Of a DNA stretch of 64,000 nucleotides, positions 26,640 to 36,900 are shown piece by piece (the first letter of the stretch is position 1; the number at the start of each line of letters is the position of its first letter). This DNA is from Lujinxingia sediminis (GTDB lineage: Bacteria > Myxococcota_A > Bradymonadia > Bradymonadales > Bradymonadaceae), in contig NZ_SADD01000001.1 of the NCBI RefSeq assembly GCF_004005565.1, forward strand, positions 124,001 through 188,000, given 5' to 3'. The notes beneath the pieces were generated by a model, which was not told where the DNA came from, did not search any database, and was given only the letters and a program-made list of their open reading frames with translations. The position numbers and the translations under genes were made by a program.

Positions 26640-28772
26640 ATGATGGACTTCTTTGAGCAGCAGGATTCGGCCAGGCGCAACACGACGTATTTGATCGTGC
26701 TCTTTGCGATGGCCGTCGTCGCGTTGACCACGGTGATGTATTTGCCGGTCTATCTTGTTGACTATCACATCACGGGGGGACGCTTTGAGACCGAGATGGT
26801 GATGGTCGACGGGCGCTACCTTGCCCTTGAGGTGCTGGACTATTTTCAGTGGCGGCTGGTGGGGTTTTCGTTTCTGGTGACGGCGTTGGTGGTGGGGCTG
26901 GGGAGCTACTATAAGATCTCGCAGCTTGGGGAGGGGGGGAGCAGCGTGGCGCTGGAGTTGGGCGGGGTGGAGGTGGATGCACGCAGTGAGGATCCGCTGC
27001 GTCGCAGGCTCTACAATGTGGTGGAGGAGATGTCGCTGGCCTCGGGGGTGGCGGTTCCGCTGGTGTATGTGCTTCCCGATGAGGTGGGGATCAACGCGTT
27101 TGCAGCGGGCTATACGATCAATGATGCGGCAGTGGCGGTGACCCAGGGAGCGCTGGAGGCTCTGACGCGCGATGAGCTGCAGGCGGTGATTGCGCATGAA
27201 TTTTCGCACATCCTCAACGGGGATATGCGGCTGAACATCCGACTTATCGGAGTGGTGCACGGGATCTTGCTAATCTCGATGGCGGGTCGGGGAATGCTGG
27301 AGATGATCTGGCGAGGGGGAAGTCGGCGGGGTGGCAAGGGTGGGGGAGGAGCGATTGTTTTTATCGGGGGTGTGGGCCTTTTGCTGGCGGTGGGGGGCTG
27401 GCTGGGGGTGATGTTCGGGCGCATGATCAAGAGTGCGGTGTCACGCCAGCGGGAGTATCTGGCCGATGCGGCGGCGGTGCAGTTTACGCGCAATCCGGCG
27501 GGGCTTGCCGGGGCGTTGAAGAAGATTGCAGCGCACCAGGCGGGCTCAGGGCTCTTCTCTCCGCACGCCGAAGAGGTCAGTCATATGTGTTTCGGGCGGG
27601 TGAGCAGCCGCTTTACGATGACGATGACCGGGTGGTTTGAGTCACACCCGCCCCTGGAAGAGCGGATTCGGCGGTGGGACCCGGGCTATCACCCCTCGCA
27701 GCTTGACGCGATTCGGTCGCAGCTGGAGCGAGGCCAGGCCCGGGCGGGCCTGGCGATGGCCAGTGCCTCGGCCACGGGGGCTACGGTGGGGGCGGAGGTG
27801 GGCGGAGCGATGATGATGGCGGCAGCAAGGCCCGGAGAGCCTGCTTTGAGGTCGGGAGTCGGGCCGGGGGCGCAGTCGCATGGTTCGAGCGGAGGAAATG
27901 ATTGGAGCGGGCAGTCTCGGGAGCTGAGTTATGCGGTGGGCGCCGAGGAGATCGTCGCTATGATCGGAAACCCGAGCCCGGAGCGGCTGGTGTACTGCTC
28001 GTCGCTTCTGGGGGAGTTGCCGCGTCCGATCATGGAGGCGCGCAGCGATGTGATGGGAGCGACGGCGCTGGTATTCGCGTTGTTGATGGACGAGCGCGAA
28101 GAGGGGCGTCGCCCTCAGATCGAGCTCCTTCACGCGGAGACCTCACCGGCGATCCTTCGGAAGGTGCGCAGGCTCTGGGAGCATGTTTCGGCGTTGGATG
28201 CGGAGTTTCGGTTGCCGCTGGTGGACCTGCTCTTTCCAACCTTGAGGCGGATGACACCGGAGCAGTACCTGAGCTTTCGGGAGCTGGTTGGCGGGCTGAT
28301 CTATGCGGATGAGCATGTGACCCTGTTTGAGTTTGTGGTGCAGAAGGTGTTGATGCATCGCCTGGAGGTGGCGCTGGGGAATCCGGGGCGCCGAACCACA
28401 CAGTTTGTGGCGATGCGGGCGATGTTGCCGGAGCTTCAGGTGTTGTTGAGCGCGTTGGCGATCATGGGACATGATCACATGAGTGAGGCACGGGGGGCGT
28501 TTGATGCGGGACGCTCAGCGTTACCGCCAGCGTTTGCAGGAGAGCTTGTGTTTCAGGAGGGGGCGGTGAATCTTCAGCAGGTCGGTGCGGTGCTTGATCG
28601 TTTTTCGCAGGCTTCGTTGCAGATCAAGCGGCACGTGATCAACGCTGCGGCGTTTTGCGTGTTGGGCGATGGGCGGGTGAGGTTGGAGGAGGTGGAGATG
28701 TTGCGGGCGGTGTGTGATGTGCTCGATTTGCCTCTGCCGCCCCTGGTGCCCCAGGCCACGCGTCGTGTGTGA
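26640..28772 (+). CDS. M48 family membrane metalloprotease with long C-terminal extension (TerB-like end)
   Basis: 710 residues, more than twice the length of HtpX. Transmembrane helices lie near 16-38, 72-90, 205-225 and 240-262. The zinc motif is HEFSH (His186, Glu187, His190), and the third ligand is likely the Glu in SRQREYLADAAA near 279. Residues about 330-410 are a Gly/Ala/Ser linker. The remaining 300 residues are helical, and the end (AAFCVLGDGRVRLEEVEML) looks like the last helices of a TerB-like domain. It likely degrades damaged membrane proteins with LemA, 66 nt upstream. The role of the extension is unknown. Confidence 0.85.
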   Translation: MMDFFEQQDSARRNTTYLIVLFAMAVVALTTVMYLPVYLVDYHITGGRFETEMVMVDGRYLALEVLDYFQWRLVGFSFLVTALVVGLGSYYKISQLGEGGSSVALELGGVEVDARSEDPLRRRLYNVVEEMSLASGVAVPLVYVLPDEVGINAFAAGYTINDAAVAVTQGALEALTRDELQAVIAHEFSHILNGDMRLNIRLIGVVHGILLISMAGRGMLEMIWRGGSRRGGKGGGGAIVFIGGVGLLLAVGGWLGVMFGRMIKSAVSRQREYLADAAAVQFTRNPAGLAGALKKIAAHQAGSGLFSPHAEEVSHMCFGRVSSRFTMTMTGWFESHPPLEERIRRWDPGYHPSQLDAIRSQLERGQARAGLAMASASATGATVGAEVGGAMMMAAARPGEPALRSGVGPGAQSHGSSGGNDWSGQSRELSYAVGAEEIVAMIGNPSPERLVYCSSLLGELPRPIMEARSDVMGATALVFALLMDEREEGRRPQIELLHAETSPAILRKVRRLWEHVSALDAEFRLPLVDLLFPTLRRMTPEQYLSFRELVGGLIYADEHVTLFEFVVQKVLMHRLEVALGNPGRRTTQFVAMRAMLPELQVLLSALAIMGHDHMSEARGAFDAGRSALPPAFAGELVFQEGAVNLQQVGAVLDRFSQASLQIKRHVINAAAFCVLGDGRVRLEEVEMLRAVCDVLDLPLPPLVPQATRRV

Positions 28773-28793
28773 GGCGCGCCGGTGGCTGGCCAG

Positions 28794-28821
28794 TTGCTTT
28801 GCGTTCATCGTTGCTTAGGTT
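28794..28821 (+). promoter_or_regulatory. Putative promoter of the ferritin-like gene
   Basis: TTGCTT (28794-28799), 16 nt, TAGGTT (28816-28821), 46 nt before the ATG at 28868. Confidence 0.5.
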
Positions 28822-28867
28822 CGCGCTCGTTCGACTGATTCGTACACACACGCACGAAGGAGTTGCT

Positions 28868-29308
28868 ATGAGCGAAACCGTCGATAAGGCGACCCTGTTG
28901 GAAGGGCTCAACGAAGACCTGGCCCACGAGTACCAGGCCATCATCATGTACAACACGTATGCGGCGGCGGTGAGCGGCATTCACCGAAAGGAGCTTCAGG
29001 GCTTCTTCCAGGAGGAAGTTGCCGATGAGTTGGAACACGCCAAGTTCCTCGCCGATAAGATCACCGCACTGGGCGGTACGCCGGTGACCCGGCCCGCTGA
29101 GGTGACCTATACAACCGACCCGCGGGAGATGCTGGAAAACGTCGTCGAGGCCGAGAGCGAGACGGTCACGCGCTACGTCAAGCGCATGAAGCAGGCCGAG
29201 GCCTACGGGGATTACGGTCTGGCGTCGATGTTGGATACGATGGTCGCCGATGAGACACGCCACAAAGAAGAGAGCGAGAAGATCCTTCGCGGACAGTGGG
29301 GCTCATGA
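28868..29308 (+). CDS. Ferritin-like (bacterioferritin-type) four-helix protein
   Basis: 146 residues from the ATG at 28868, with AAGGAG 7 nt upstream. Four helices carry the ferritin-like diiron pattern: EDLAHEYQAI, then EEVADELEHAKFL, then ENVVEAESETVTRYV and ETRHKEESEKI, giving Glu and ExxH ligands in each half. The bacterioferritin heme Met cannot be assigned with confidence. It probably stores iron or detoxifies peroxide in the cytoplasm. It has its own promoter and a strong terminator, so it is monocistronic. Confidence 0.8.
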   Translation: MSETVDKATLLEGLNEDLAHEYQAIIMYNTYAAAVSGIHRKELQGFFQEEVADELEHAKFLADKITALGGTPVTRPAEVTYTTDPREMLENVVEAESETVTRYVKRMKQAEAYGDYGLASMLDTMVADETRHKEESEKILRGQWGS

Positions 29309-29348
29309 GCCCGCTGTGAGAAGGGGGCGGCCGAGGCCCCTGAGAGCA

Positions 29349-29390
29349 TAAAAAAGCGCCGCCGGCACATCGTGCCGGCGGCGCTTTTTT
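29349..29390. terminator. Terminator after the ferritin-like gene (bidirectional)
   Basis: GCGCCGCCGGCAC (29356-29368) pairs with 29372-29384, with an A-run before and a T-run after. The convergent minus gene ends at 29434, so it can serve both. Confidence 0.9.
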
Positions 29391-29433
29391 ATGCCGCTTG
29401 AAGGGGAGGCTGGCGAGAGACGACGGGTCTGAA

Positions 29434-31482
29434 TCAGGCGCTTGCATCGGACTGAGTGCGGTGTTCGATCAGGGTGGTATGGATGGCGTCGAACTCCGCC
29501 GGGGGAAGCTGCCAGGCATCTTCCGGGCAGTCGATGCGGGGAACGCGGGAGGCGCGCCAGACTTCCGGTTCCGGGTCGAAGGTCATCAGATGGACGGGGG
29601 CGTGGTAGGGCGGGTCGATGGTGAGAACCCAGCCCAGAGTGAGGTCTTCAGGGGACTCCCAGCGGTTGAGCTCGACACGGCGAAGCTCGGCGATAGGCCA
29701 GGAGGTGCGGTCGAGGATCAGGCGCGCGTTCGTCGCGCGAAGATCGGCTTCCTCTTCAACTTCGCCGCGGGCGATGATTCGGAAGCGAGCGCCGTGCCAC
29801 ATGGGTCGCCATGCGCGAACCAGGGGGAGAATCCCCAACAGACCCAGGGCGGCGAAGGCGGCAGGTTGGGCCCAGGGGTGAACCCGAAGGGGGTTCTGTG
29901 TGATGTCGAAGAGGGAGAGGATGCAAAGGATGGCCAGCCCTCCGATGAAGACGCCGGGAGGCCCCAGAGTGGCGGCGATTTCTCCGCCTGTGAGGATTTG
30001 CCAGCCTTCGCGGATGCGGTAGCAGCGCACGCGAACCCGATCTTCGGGGGGCCGACTGGGGGCGGCGGAGTCATCGAAGATCGAGGGGGCATCCTCGTCG
30101 GGTTCGTTGGCTTCTGGAGCTTCTGGTGAGAGCGTCGCGTCGTCGAGTGGCGAGCGGGATCCGTGCTCGTCATCGGGAGCATCCTCCGCAGCGTGGTACT
30201 CGCCGATTGTGGCCAACGCGTCGTCGGTGGACACCGTCGAGGCGGGGGCGGTCTCCGGGGCGTCCAGGGATTCGGGAGCTTCCGGCGGGACCTCATCGAC
30301 GGCGGTCGGTGTGGTGTGGTCGACGGGCTTTGCTTCGCTGTCCCGAGTGAGCAGTTGGGTGACGACCTCGTCGGTCATCGGGGCGGTGGGGCCGGGGAGG
30401 TCGATCTCGTTCTCGTTCTCGTGCTCGTACTCGATCTCGATCTCGTTCTCGTTCTCGTTCTCGTTCTCGTTCTCGTTCTCGTTCTCGTTCTCGTGCTCGT
30501 ACTCGATCTCGTGCTCGTGCTCGTGCTCGTACTCGTGCTCGTTCTCGTTCTCGTACTCGTGCTCGTACTCGTTCTCGTTCTCGTACTCGTTCTCGGCCTC
30601 GTTCTCGTACTCGTTCTCGGCCTCGTTCTCGTACTCGTACTCGTACTCGTTCTCGGCCTCGTGGTGGAACGCGTTCTCGAGCGCGTTTTGAGGCTCGGGG
30701 CGGGGGGGGCGGGCGTCTTCCCTGGCGGAGGGAGAGGAGGCGGTGTCGAGGAGGCCTCCACCGAGGAGGCCAGCACCGATGAGGCCTTCGCGGGCGCGGG
30801 CGCAGAGATCGTCGAGCTCGGTGAGACCTTCGAGGGTGGTATCGATGCCTTCGCGGTGCAGGATGAGAAGATCGTCCCAGACGCCTTGAAGTTCATTGAC
30901 GCGTCGGCGTTGATCTTCCCAGAGTTCGGCGATCTCGGCCTGGGCGGCGCGTCCGCGGTCGAGGTCGCCTTCGGAGATCATGGATTCGAGGGCCTCGACG
31001 TCGGCCTCGCGACGACTCTCCAGATCGAAGACGATCGCTTCGAGGAGGCGCTCCAGGGCCTGCGGGCCGTCGTCGGCCAGGGCGCGCGCAGCCTGGCGAG
31101 CATCGTCGAGGAGGGCGTTGAGACGCGCGAGGTTCTCGGCGAGCTGCTCGGGGTCGTGGCTGGCGAGGTCGGAGTCCTGGTCTAAGAACCAGGTGTGAAT
31201 GAAGTTCTCGATCTCGGCAGCGGTCACCGCGGTGGTGCGGGGGCCGATCAGAGTACCGGCGAGCGCTTCAGGGCTTTTGAGCTTAAAGGGGGCGCGGAGC
31301 TCGGCGACGGGTAATGCGAGCCACAGGGGGATATGCCGGCAGGTTCGGGAGAGGCGTCCCTCGAAGTCTTCGAGGGCGTCGGCCAGCTCGGCGCGGAGAT
31401 CGTCGAGGTCGTCGTCGAGGCCCATGCGTGTGCGTCGCAGGATATCGAGGCGTCGGTGAGCGTCGTCGGTCAGTAGGGCCAT
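29434..31482 (-). CDS. Hypothetical membrane protein with Glu-X dipeptide repeat
   Basis: 682 residues, family unknown. Residues 1-235 are helical and coiled-coil-like (LDDDLDDLRAELADALEDFE). Residues about 273-360 are a striking low-complexity run in which almost every second residue is Glu and the other is Asn, Tyr, His, Ala or Ile. A further acidic linker leads to two transmembrane helices near 510-530 and 540-560 (ILCILSLFDI; FAALGLLGILPLV). The C-terminal 110 residues form a compact globular, possibly PH-like domain. The repeat is encoded by a 6-bp microsatellite, so its length may vary between strains. The linker would keep the N-terminal helical part at a distance from the membrane. 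Confidence 0.65.
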   Translation of the reverse strand: MALLTDDAHRRLDILRRTRMGLDDDLDDLRAELADALEDFEGRLSRTCRHIPLWLALPVAELRAPFKLKSPEALAGTLIGPRTTAVTAAEIENFIHTWFLDQDSDLASHDPEQLAENLARLNALLDDARQAARALADDGPQALERLLEAIVFDLESRREADVEALESMISEGDLDRGRAAQAEIAELWEDQRRRVNELQGVWDDLLILHREGIDTTLEGLTELDDLCARAREGLIGAGLLGGGLLDTASSPSAREDARPPRPEPQNALENAFHHEAENEYEYEYENEAENEYENEAENEYENENEYEHEYENENEHEYEHEHEHEIEYEHENENENENENENENENEIEIEYEHENENEIDLPGPTAPMTDEVVTQLLTRDSEAKPVDHTTPTAVDEVPPEAPESLDAPETAPASTVSTDDALATIGEYHAAEDAPDDEHGSRSPLDDATLSPEAPEANEPDEDAPSIFDDSAAPSRPPEDRVRVRCYRIREGWQILTGGEIAATLGPPGVFIGGLAILCILSLFDITQNPLRVHPWAQPAAFAALGLLGILPLVRAWRPMWHGARFRIIARGEVEEEADLRATNARLILDRTSWPIAELRRVELNRWESPEDLTLGWVLTIDPPYHAPVHLMTFDPEPEVWRASRVPRIDCPEDAWQLPPAEFDAIHTTLIEHRTQSDASA
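30401..30663 (-). repeat. 6-bp microsatellite (CTCGTT-type) inside the coding region
   Basis: On the + strand the stretch is dozens of imperfect CTCGTT, CTCGTA and CTCGTG hexamers, with the purest run of CTCGTT copies around 30441-30490. The unit is two codons, so gain or loss of copies keeps the reading frame. Confidence 0.9.
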
Positions 31483-31587
31483 GCCAGCGCGGGGAGAAAG
31501 AAGGTTGAAGGTGGGGCCGCCGTCGCGGTTGGCGGGAGTGTGCCACCAAGGTCAAAGCGCGCGCAAGGTGGCCTGCGCGCCGGGGTG

Positions 31588-32673
31588 TCAGAAGTAGTGG
31601 ATGGAGACGATGAGGACCATCATGTTGGCGCAGGCGTGGAAGATGGTGGGAGCGATGATGGAGTCGGATCGCTCGCGCATCCAGCCGAAGATCAATGAGG
31701 GGAAGAAGACCGCAGCGCGGGAGGCGATGATGGCACCGCCCACCGGGACGAGGAGGTGACCCAGGGCGAAGAGGGCGCTGGTGAGCCAGTTGGCAAGCGA
31801 GAGGCCTGCGAATCGCCGGGGCTGGCCGTGAGCATCGCACAGGATCTGGCTGAGGCGGGTCTGCAGGTAGCCGCGGTAGAAGATCTCTTCGGGGAGAGCG
31901 ACGAGAAGCAGGTGGGTCAGCGCCCAGAGCACAAGCCAGCCGAAGCCGCGCTTAAGGGGCAGGGGCTGGCCGGGGGCGACGCTCTCGGTGGCGGAGGTTA
32001 TGGGGGCGTTGTCGAGGGAGAGTTCGATCGAGGAAAGGGTTTGCGGATGGGCGTGTGGGTCGAGGGGGGGCAGGGTGAAGCGGGTCAGCGGGGCGGTGGG
32101 GGTGAGCTCCCAGACGAGGCGCTCATCGTCGGTGGGCCGGGCCAGACCGGAACCGAGGGGCTGCCAGTGGATGGGCCGATCGGCGCGGGCGATCAGGGTG
32201 GGGGGCGGCGTGTCGTCGGTAAAGTCGGCGATTTCCAGGTGGAGGGCGCGGCGGTTCACCCAGACGCGGGCGCCGTCCTTCTGAAGTTCGGGGGGACGGC
32301 GCTCAAGCGAGGGAGACCACTGGCGCAGGTTGTGGATCGAGGGATGGAAGTCGCGCTCCAATGCCTGCCGCTCCCAGACGTGGTTGCCCAGGGCGAAGAG
32401 GGGAAAGACGAGGGCGCTGACGCCCAGACCAAAGAGAATCTGACGCGGGGGGATGCGATCGAGATCGATGCCGAAGTCGGCCGGCGATGCGCCGATGCGA
32501 CGGATCGCAAGGTGGGCCAAACCAAAAAAGACGAGGCCGACGATGGCCACGAGGTTCTGCGAGAGCAGGGGCAGAAGGGGGCTTAAAAGACTCAGCGCGA
32601 TGATCGTCAGAAGTGCCAGGCCAAAGACGCCCAGGGGCTCGCGCCAGTGAGGTGTTGAGGCAGGCTCAGTCAT
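31588..32673 (-). CDS. CPBP family intramembrane glutamic protease
   Basis: 361 residues. Helices in the N-terminal third are followed by a soluble beta-rich insert (about 105-225) and then the CPBP core. The active motif LPEEIFYRGYLQTRL (EExxxR) is near residue 263, with FALGHLL and FHACANMM giving the later His residues. The insert is unusual for the plain CPBP family; some Myxococcota relatives act as myxosortases on MYXO-CTERM proteins, which I mention only as a possibility. The start overlaps the stop of the upstream lipoprotein gene by 8 nt, so the genes are coupled. Confidence 0.8.
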   Translation of the reverse strand: MTEPASTPHWREPLGVFGLALLTIIALSLLSPLLPLLSQNLVAIVGLVFFGLAHLAIRRIGASPADFGIDLDRIPPRQILFGLGVSALVFPLFALGNHVWERQALERDFHPSIHNLRQWSPSLERRPPELQKDGARVWVNRRALHLEIADFTDDTPPPTLIARADRPIHWQPLGSGLARPTDDERLVWELTPTAPLTRFTLPPLDPHAHPQTLSSIELSLDNAPITSATESVAPGQPLPLKRGFGWLVLWALTHLLLVALPEEIFYRGYLQTRLSQILCDAHGQPRRFAGLSLANWLTSALFALGHLLVPVGGAIIASRAAVFFPSLIFGWMRERSDSIIAPTIFHACANMMVLIVSIHYF

Positions 32674-33934
32674 CGGAGTTAGCCCGTGGGGCGGGTGCCT
32701 TCAGCGTTATTTCGCGCAGGGCGCGCACGCTTCGGGTGAAGATGCGCGGGCCGTCGGTGCCTACCGCCAGCGCGCCGCGGGGAGCGAGTGCCGCCCGGGT
32801 GGCCAGACCTGTACGTGGGTCGAGGCTGGTGAGGAGGGGCGGGGCATCGCTGCGGCGCACCAGGACCAGCAGGGCGTCGTCGGTGGTGGCCAGAGAGGGG
32901 TTGTCGACGCCGACGGTCATTGTGATTCTTTGCGTCCCGTCGGTGGTGCTGAGGGCATGGAGGGTGTCGCCGATCTTGAAGACGAGAAGTTCGAGAGAGG
33001 GGAAGCTCTGGCCGGAGTTGGGTTGTGGTTTGTCGGGGAGCGTGAGCTGCCAGTCGATCTCCAGGGTCTCCAGGTTCCAGGCGCTCAGCACCGGGTCGCC
33101 GTCGGCCGGGACAAAGAAGACGTGGGTGGGGCTGGAGGCGTAGAAGGCGGTGCGACCGCCGCGGGCGCCAAAGGCGCGGTGGCGCATCTCCACGCCGGTG
33201 AAGGGATAGCGGAGGGTCAGGCCGTTGATGTCAGCACCCACAAGAGCCGGGCCCACTCCCACCAGGTCGATGCCCGACCAGAAGTTCATCGTGCCCTCGA
33301 AGATGATGTCGCCGGAGTCCTGGTGCGCGCAGAGGGCCTGGGTGCCGCCCTGCCAGCGGGTGCCGGCGCAGACAAACTTCTGATCGACGTGGGTCAGAAA
33401 GGAGCCGCGGAAGTTGGCCGTGAAGTTATCGCCCTGATGCTGGCGGTCGATGCGCTGCTGCCAGAGGAGTTCGCCCGTGTCGTTGTAGGCGACCAGGCGA
33501 AGATCGGTGGCGCGGGAGTCCGTGGGGCGCGGGAGGCTGTAGGCGACCAGTCGCATGGGGGGAGCGCTTAAGGTGAGAGCGGCCTCCGGCTCGCACCCGA
33601 AGAGGGTGGCGTCGGCCTCATCGTGGTCGAGGGGCCAGGCGCGGGGGCTGCCCTCAGGCTCAAAGAGCTCGTGGCAGCGGGGATAGAGGGTGGGCTGGCC
33701 AACCTCGGTGGGATGCATGGGGAGGGCATCGGGATTGCGGAGGTCGACGGGCTCCGGGGGGGCCCAGGTGGCCTGCGGGATCTCGGAGACGGCGACGTCG
33801 TCGCTCGGGGCCGATGCGCCCTGCGGGTCAGCCGGCGCATCGCAGGCCACAAACGCCAGTGCGGCGCTCAGGCTCATGGCGAGTGCGTAGATGTGAGGCG
33901 CGCGCGGGAGACGAGGGGATGGGTGGAGGCTCAT
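32666..33934 (-). CDS. Lipoprotein with PQQ-like beta-propeller repeats
   Basis: 422 residues. A long basic n-region, hydrophobic core and AFVAC lipobox put Cys at about 31. A Pro-rich spacer follows, then propeller-like blades with the recurrent pattern of strand, DTGELLWQQRI, DSGDIIFEG, NLETLEIDWQL and DPRTGLATRA, as in PQQ/WD-type repeats. There is no catalytic signature, so it may be a binding or scaffold protein. Its ATG overlaps the helicase stop (ATGA) and its end overlaps the CPBP protease start, so the three form one operon. What an exported lipoprotein does with a DNA-processing enzyme is unclear. Confidence 0.65.
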   Translation of the reverse strand: MSLHPSPRLPRAPHIYALAMSLSAALAFVACDAPADPQGASAPSDDVAVSEIPQATWAPPEPVDLRNPDALPMHPTEVGQPTLYPRCHELFEPEGSPRAWPLDHDEADATLFGCEPEAALTLSAPPMRLVAYSLPRPTDSRATDLRLVAYNDTGELLWQQRIDRQHQGDNFTANFRGSFLTHVDQKFVCAGTRWQGGTQALCAHQDSGDIIFEGTMNFWSGIDLVGVGPALVGADINGLTLRYPFTGVEMRHRAFGARGGRTAFYASSPTHVFFVPADGDPVLSAWNLETLEIDWQLTLPDKPQPNSGQSFPSLELLVFKIGDTLHALSTTDGTQRITMTVGVDNPSLATTDDALLVLVRRSDAPPLLTSLDPRTGLATRAALAPRGALAVGTDGPRIFTRSVRALREITLKAPAPRANSDD

Positions 33935-36900
33935 GGACAGGTCCAGGTGTGCCAGGTGGTGTGGGGGTGCTCAAGCCAGGGGCGAAAGAGAGGATCCTGG
34001 AGGAGGCAGCCGGAGTGTCCGACGATGATCAGCTTACGGCGGGCGCGGGTCAACGTGACGTTGAGGCGACGCGGGTCGCTCAGGAAGTCGCCAGGCCGCT
34101 CGCTCTTGACGAGGCTGGCGATGATGACGTCGCGCTCGCTGCCCTGGAAGCGTTCGACAGTGTCGATGTCGATGGAGGTCCCTTCGGGCAGGGTGAGCTC
34201 GTCTGCGACGAGCGTGCGCAGCAGGTGGACCTGGGCACGGAAGGGGGAGATGACGCCGACCGAGAGGGAGGGAGCGCGGTCGATGAGTACGCTGAGAAGT
34301 TCAACCACAGCGCGGGCCTCTTTGAGGTTGGTGCGGGCGTCTTCGGTGCCGCGTACGTCCAGAAAGGCCACCGGCTCATCGCTTGCCAGGGCGGGGTGGA
34401 GGAGGTCGACCCGGGGCAGGTGTCGGTCTTCGACGTGGGGGGCGGCCTGGAGTTTATTGTCGTAGAAGGTCTCGGCCGGGAAGCTCATGATGGGGCGGTT
34501 CATGCGGTACTGCACCTGGAGCATGTGTACCGGGAGGCCGACGGAGGCCAGGCGTTCAAAGAGGCTGCGGTCGAGGCCGGCCAGGCCGGCCTGCTGCAGG
34601 TCGTCGTTGAGCTTAAATGGGCTATGGTCGGCTGTGATGAAGGCCGAGAGGGCACGTTCGCTGGAGACGATCGGGGGGAGCTGGGCGTGGTCGCCCACGA
34701 GCACGAAGCGGTGTGCCAGTGAGATCGGGCCCAGTGCCAGCGGTTCGGTGAGCTGGCTGGCTTCGTCGACGATGGCGACATCGAAGGCGTAGCGGTCGCG
34801 CTGGCGCTCAAAGAAGGCGATCAGCGGGGATCGCAGTGCGCTGTGGGTGGTGGTCGCGATGATGGTGGCGCGGCCCACAGCTTCGCCCAGGCGGTTGAGG
34901 CTTGTGTGGGCGTGGGCCAGATCGTCGGCGAAGTAATGGTCGGGGTTGAGGCCACGTTCCTGAAGCGCGCGGGCGACCCGGGGGCTTTTGGCGGCGGAGC
35001 CGATGCGCAAAAAATGGGGGTGATGTCCGCGCTGGTCGCCGGCCTCCAGCAGCTTGATAAGCATCGTGTCGACGGCGGTGTGGGTGAGCGCGGCGAGGAG
35101 GACGCGCTGGTCGCGGTCGGCGGCTTCGAGGGTGAGATGGGCGATGACGGTGGTTTTTCCGGTGCCGGGAGGGCCCTGGATGAGCGCGCCGGTGGGGGCA
35201 CAGAGGGCGTGTTCGATGGCGTTGCGCTGAGGAGCGTTGAGGGCGTCGAAGGTGGCCGGGTGGAGGTTGGGCGTAGCGCCCTGGCCACGCATGGCGTTTT
35301 GAGCGGCGGGCGTGGTGGGGCGGACCAGGACCTCGAGAAGATCGCGTCGTTGCTCGCGAAGCACGCGGTAGAGAGCCTGATGGGCGCTGCGGTAGCCCAG
35401 GCGTGCGGGGGGCAGATCGGCGATGTATCCCGGGCCGCTGAGGGCCTCAGGGAAGTGGGCGGCGCGCAGGCGAAGTTCCAGGCTGTCGTCGTCCACCGAG
35501 ACGCAGCGGCCGCGCAGGATATGGGAGGCGTCGACATCACCGCGGTGGATGAGCAGGGCGTCGCCCGGGGAGAAGATCTGCAGGTTGTTGCCGCGCAGGC
35601 GAGCGCGGTCGGGGTGGCCTTCGACCGGCTCCAGGTGAAGATCAGCCGAGGCCAGACCGGCCTCCACGCGCTCGGAGAGGCGCTGGGGCTCGAAGATGGC
35701 GCCCAGGGCTGCGTGATCACTCCAGCGCTCCATCGCGACCAGGCGGCTCATGTGGGCGTGGTAGGCGCGGGCCTGGCGCACGAGTTCCGGATCGGTGGAG
35801 GGCCAGGCAAACACGCCGTAGTCGGGCTGGGGGGCCAGGCCGAGAAGTTCGGACTGAGCTTTACAGCGGTCGCGACGAAAGCGGCAGGTGCCCTGGCGGC
35901 ACAGCGCAGGCTCCTCCATGTAGTAAGGCGCGCGGTAGGCGAAGGCCGGGTCGACCTGCGCGCGGTAATGGGCCACGAGATCGTTTCGGGCGTGGAGGAT
36001 GCGACGTTCGCGATCGATATCGTTAAGGGGGGCCTGGCGCATGGTGCCGTCGCGCGAGTAGAGGAGGTGGCCGGTCATCGGGAGGCTCTCGGCCCTGGCG
36101 AGCTCCTCCCAGAGAAGGGCGTAGCTGCGAACCTGGCCGATGTGATCGTCCCAGGGTTTGCCGCTTTTAAGCTCGATGATCTGCACACCTTCGTCGGGGT
36201 TTTCGACGACGAGGTCAATGCGACCTTCCAGGCCGTAGCGCGAGGAGAAACGGGTGGCCTCAACGTGGCGACCGCTCCAGCCGACGCGGGCGGCACCGGG
36301 GCCCGACGCGCTGTGGGTTCGCGGGGCGGTGAGCCGGCGCATATGATCAAAATGGGTGCGGGCCTGAACTTCGAGGGAGGCCAGGGTGGCGTCGTCAACG
36401 CCGGCGGCCAGAAGGTCGAGGCGAAGGTCGGGGAGGCGGCTCTCCAGAGAGGCTTCGAAGCTCAGAGGTTCAGGGGCGGTGAGATCTTCGAGCATGCCGT
36501 GAATGAGGTTTCCGAAGGCCAGGTGGTGGGTCAGATCGCCGGGGTCGCGGGCGTCGACGAGGACGCGCTGGGGGCAGCCCTGGGCTTTGAGCACGTCGCT
36601 CACCGAGACGGGCCAGGAGGGCTCGACGATGGGCAGCGTGTTGGCACCGGCGGTCAGGAAGGTTCGCCCTCGGGAGTCGTGCAATGGCGAGGCGTCGATG
36701 AGGTTGAGGCGCGCGCCCTCCCAGAGGTTTCGGGCGCTGTTATAAACCTCACTGTGATGGCGAGCGTAAAAGAAGACGCCAACCGAGCCCTCCTCGCCGT
36801 GGTCCAGGGTAAAGCGCAGGCCGGGCCCCTGGCGGGGATGCTCAAAGTGGTCGAGGTCGCGCACCACACCGCCGAGGATCGTGACCGGGGTATCGTCGGA

